Source: Planctomycetota bacterium (GTDB lineage Bacteria > Planctomycetota > Phycisphaerae > WQYP01). From it: 5,859 nucleotides of DNA. This document shows, piece by piece, positions 5,701-5,859 of this stretch. The stretch covers positions 1 through 5,859 of the forward strand of contig JAJYPG010000098.1 in assembly GCA_021795535.1 (NCBI GenBank). Direction: 5' to 3'. Within the stretch, counting starts at the first letter, position 1. Each line of letters opens with the position of its first letter. The position numbers were made by a program, and so were the translations under genes. Under the pieces are notes generated by a model. It worked only from the letters and a program-made list of their open reading frames with translations, did not search any database and was not told the DNA's origin.

Positions 5701-5859
5701 CAGTTCGTCGAACGCATTTTTATCTTGTATTTCAGGCCAGGAATAACCACTTTCCGCCCCGGTGAAATTGTCACACCCCGACACTGGGAGCCATTTCAGC
5801 GGTTGGCATCTTTCGCGTTGTGGCGGACGCAAGACGCGAGTGCGGTTATGATAAAAGGC
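5686..5859 (-). other. Open frame running in from the right edge, uncertain 3' end of a gene
   Basis: On the minus strand one frame is open from the edge to a TGA at 5686-5688 (57 codons). A second frame is open to a TGA at 5796-5798 (20 codons). Either could be the tail of an upstream gene. Neither translation carries a motif I recognise, and the first ends inside the inverted-repeat cluster. Short open frames like these occur by chance, so no gene is called. Apart from the repeats, I see nothing else supportable in 5701-5859. Confidence 0.2.

Noticed and set aside
5547..5774. 75-codon minus-strand frame starting at a GTG (5774)
   Set aside because: No ribosome site or motif; it runs through the inverted repeats and the predicted promoter and overlaps the leader, so it is more likely noncoding.

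Overview
The window shows five protein-coding genes, all on the minus strand and almost head to tail, so it reads from high to low coordinates: a secreted protein of unknown function (4444-5481), aroA (3061-4419), gpsA (1880-2929), pgk (322-1512) and the first 92 codons of rpe (1-276, running off the left edge). Four of the five are core central-metabolism enzymes recognised from diagnostic motifs. No tRNA, rRNA, CRISPR array or transposase gene is visible. The organism is a bacterium of moderate to fairly high GC. A Planctomycetota-type or related chemoheterotroph is plausible from protein flavour and gene mix, but nothing in the window fixes the phylum, so this is a weak inference.

Right part (4417-5859). 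The last ~380 bases hold no gene I can confirm. They contain a cluster of inverted repeats (5616-5700) that looks like a structured intergenic repeat, a promoter with a perfect TTGACA -35 box, and a ~100-base leader with a small hairpin. The leader leads to a 345-residue exported, alpha-helical, HEAT-like protein. aroA begins 24 bases after that gene's stop codon, so the two are probably co-transcribed.

Middle (1513-3060). A 131-base AT-rich gap separates aroA from gpsA. It carries overlapping sigma-70-like promoter boxes and, upstream of them, an 8-bp direct repeat with a 20-bp period. gpsA makes sn-glycerol 3-phosphate for membrane lipids. A 367-base gap follows; its pgk-proximal part holds a well-spaced promoter and, exactly where transcription should begin, a 50-base extended hairpin.

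Left part (1-1512). pgk (lower glycolysis) and rpe (pentose phosphate/Calvin pathway) are 45 bases apart and probably form an operon driven by the promoter at 1598-1626. The genes join carbon flow around triose and pentose phosphates (pgk, rpe), the glycolysis-to-lipid branch (gpsA) and the PEP-consuming shikimate branch (aroA). The only protein without a known role is the exported one. I found no convincing evidence of an undescribed biological system here. The best leads are the pgk leader hairpin and the repeat-rich region at the right edge.
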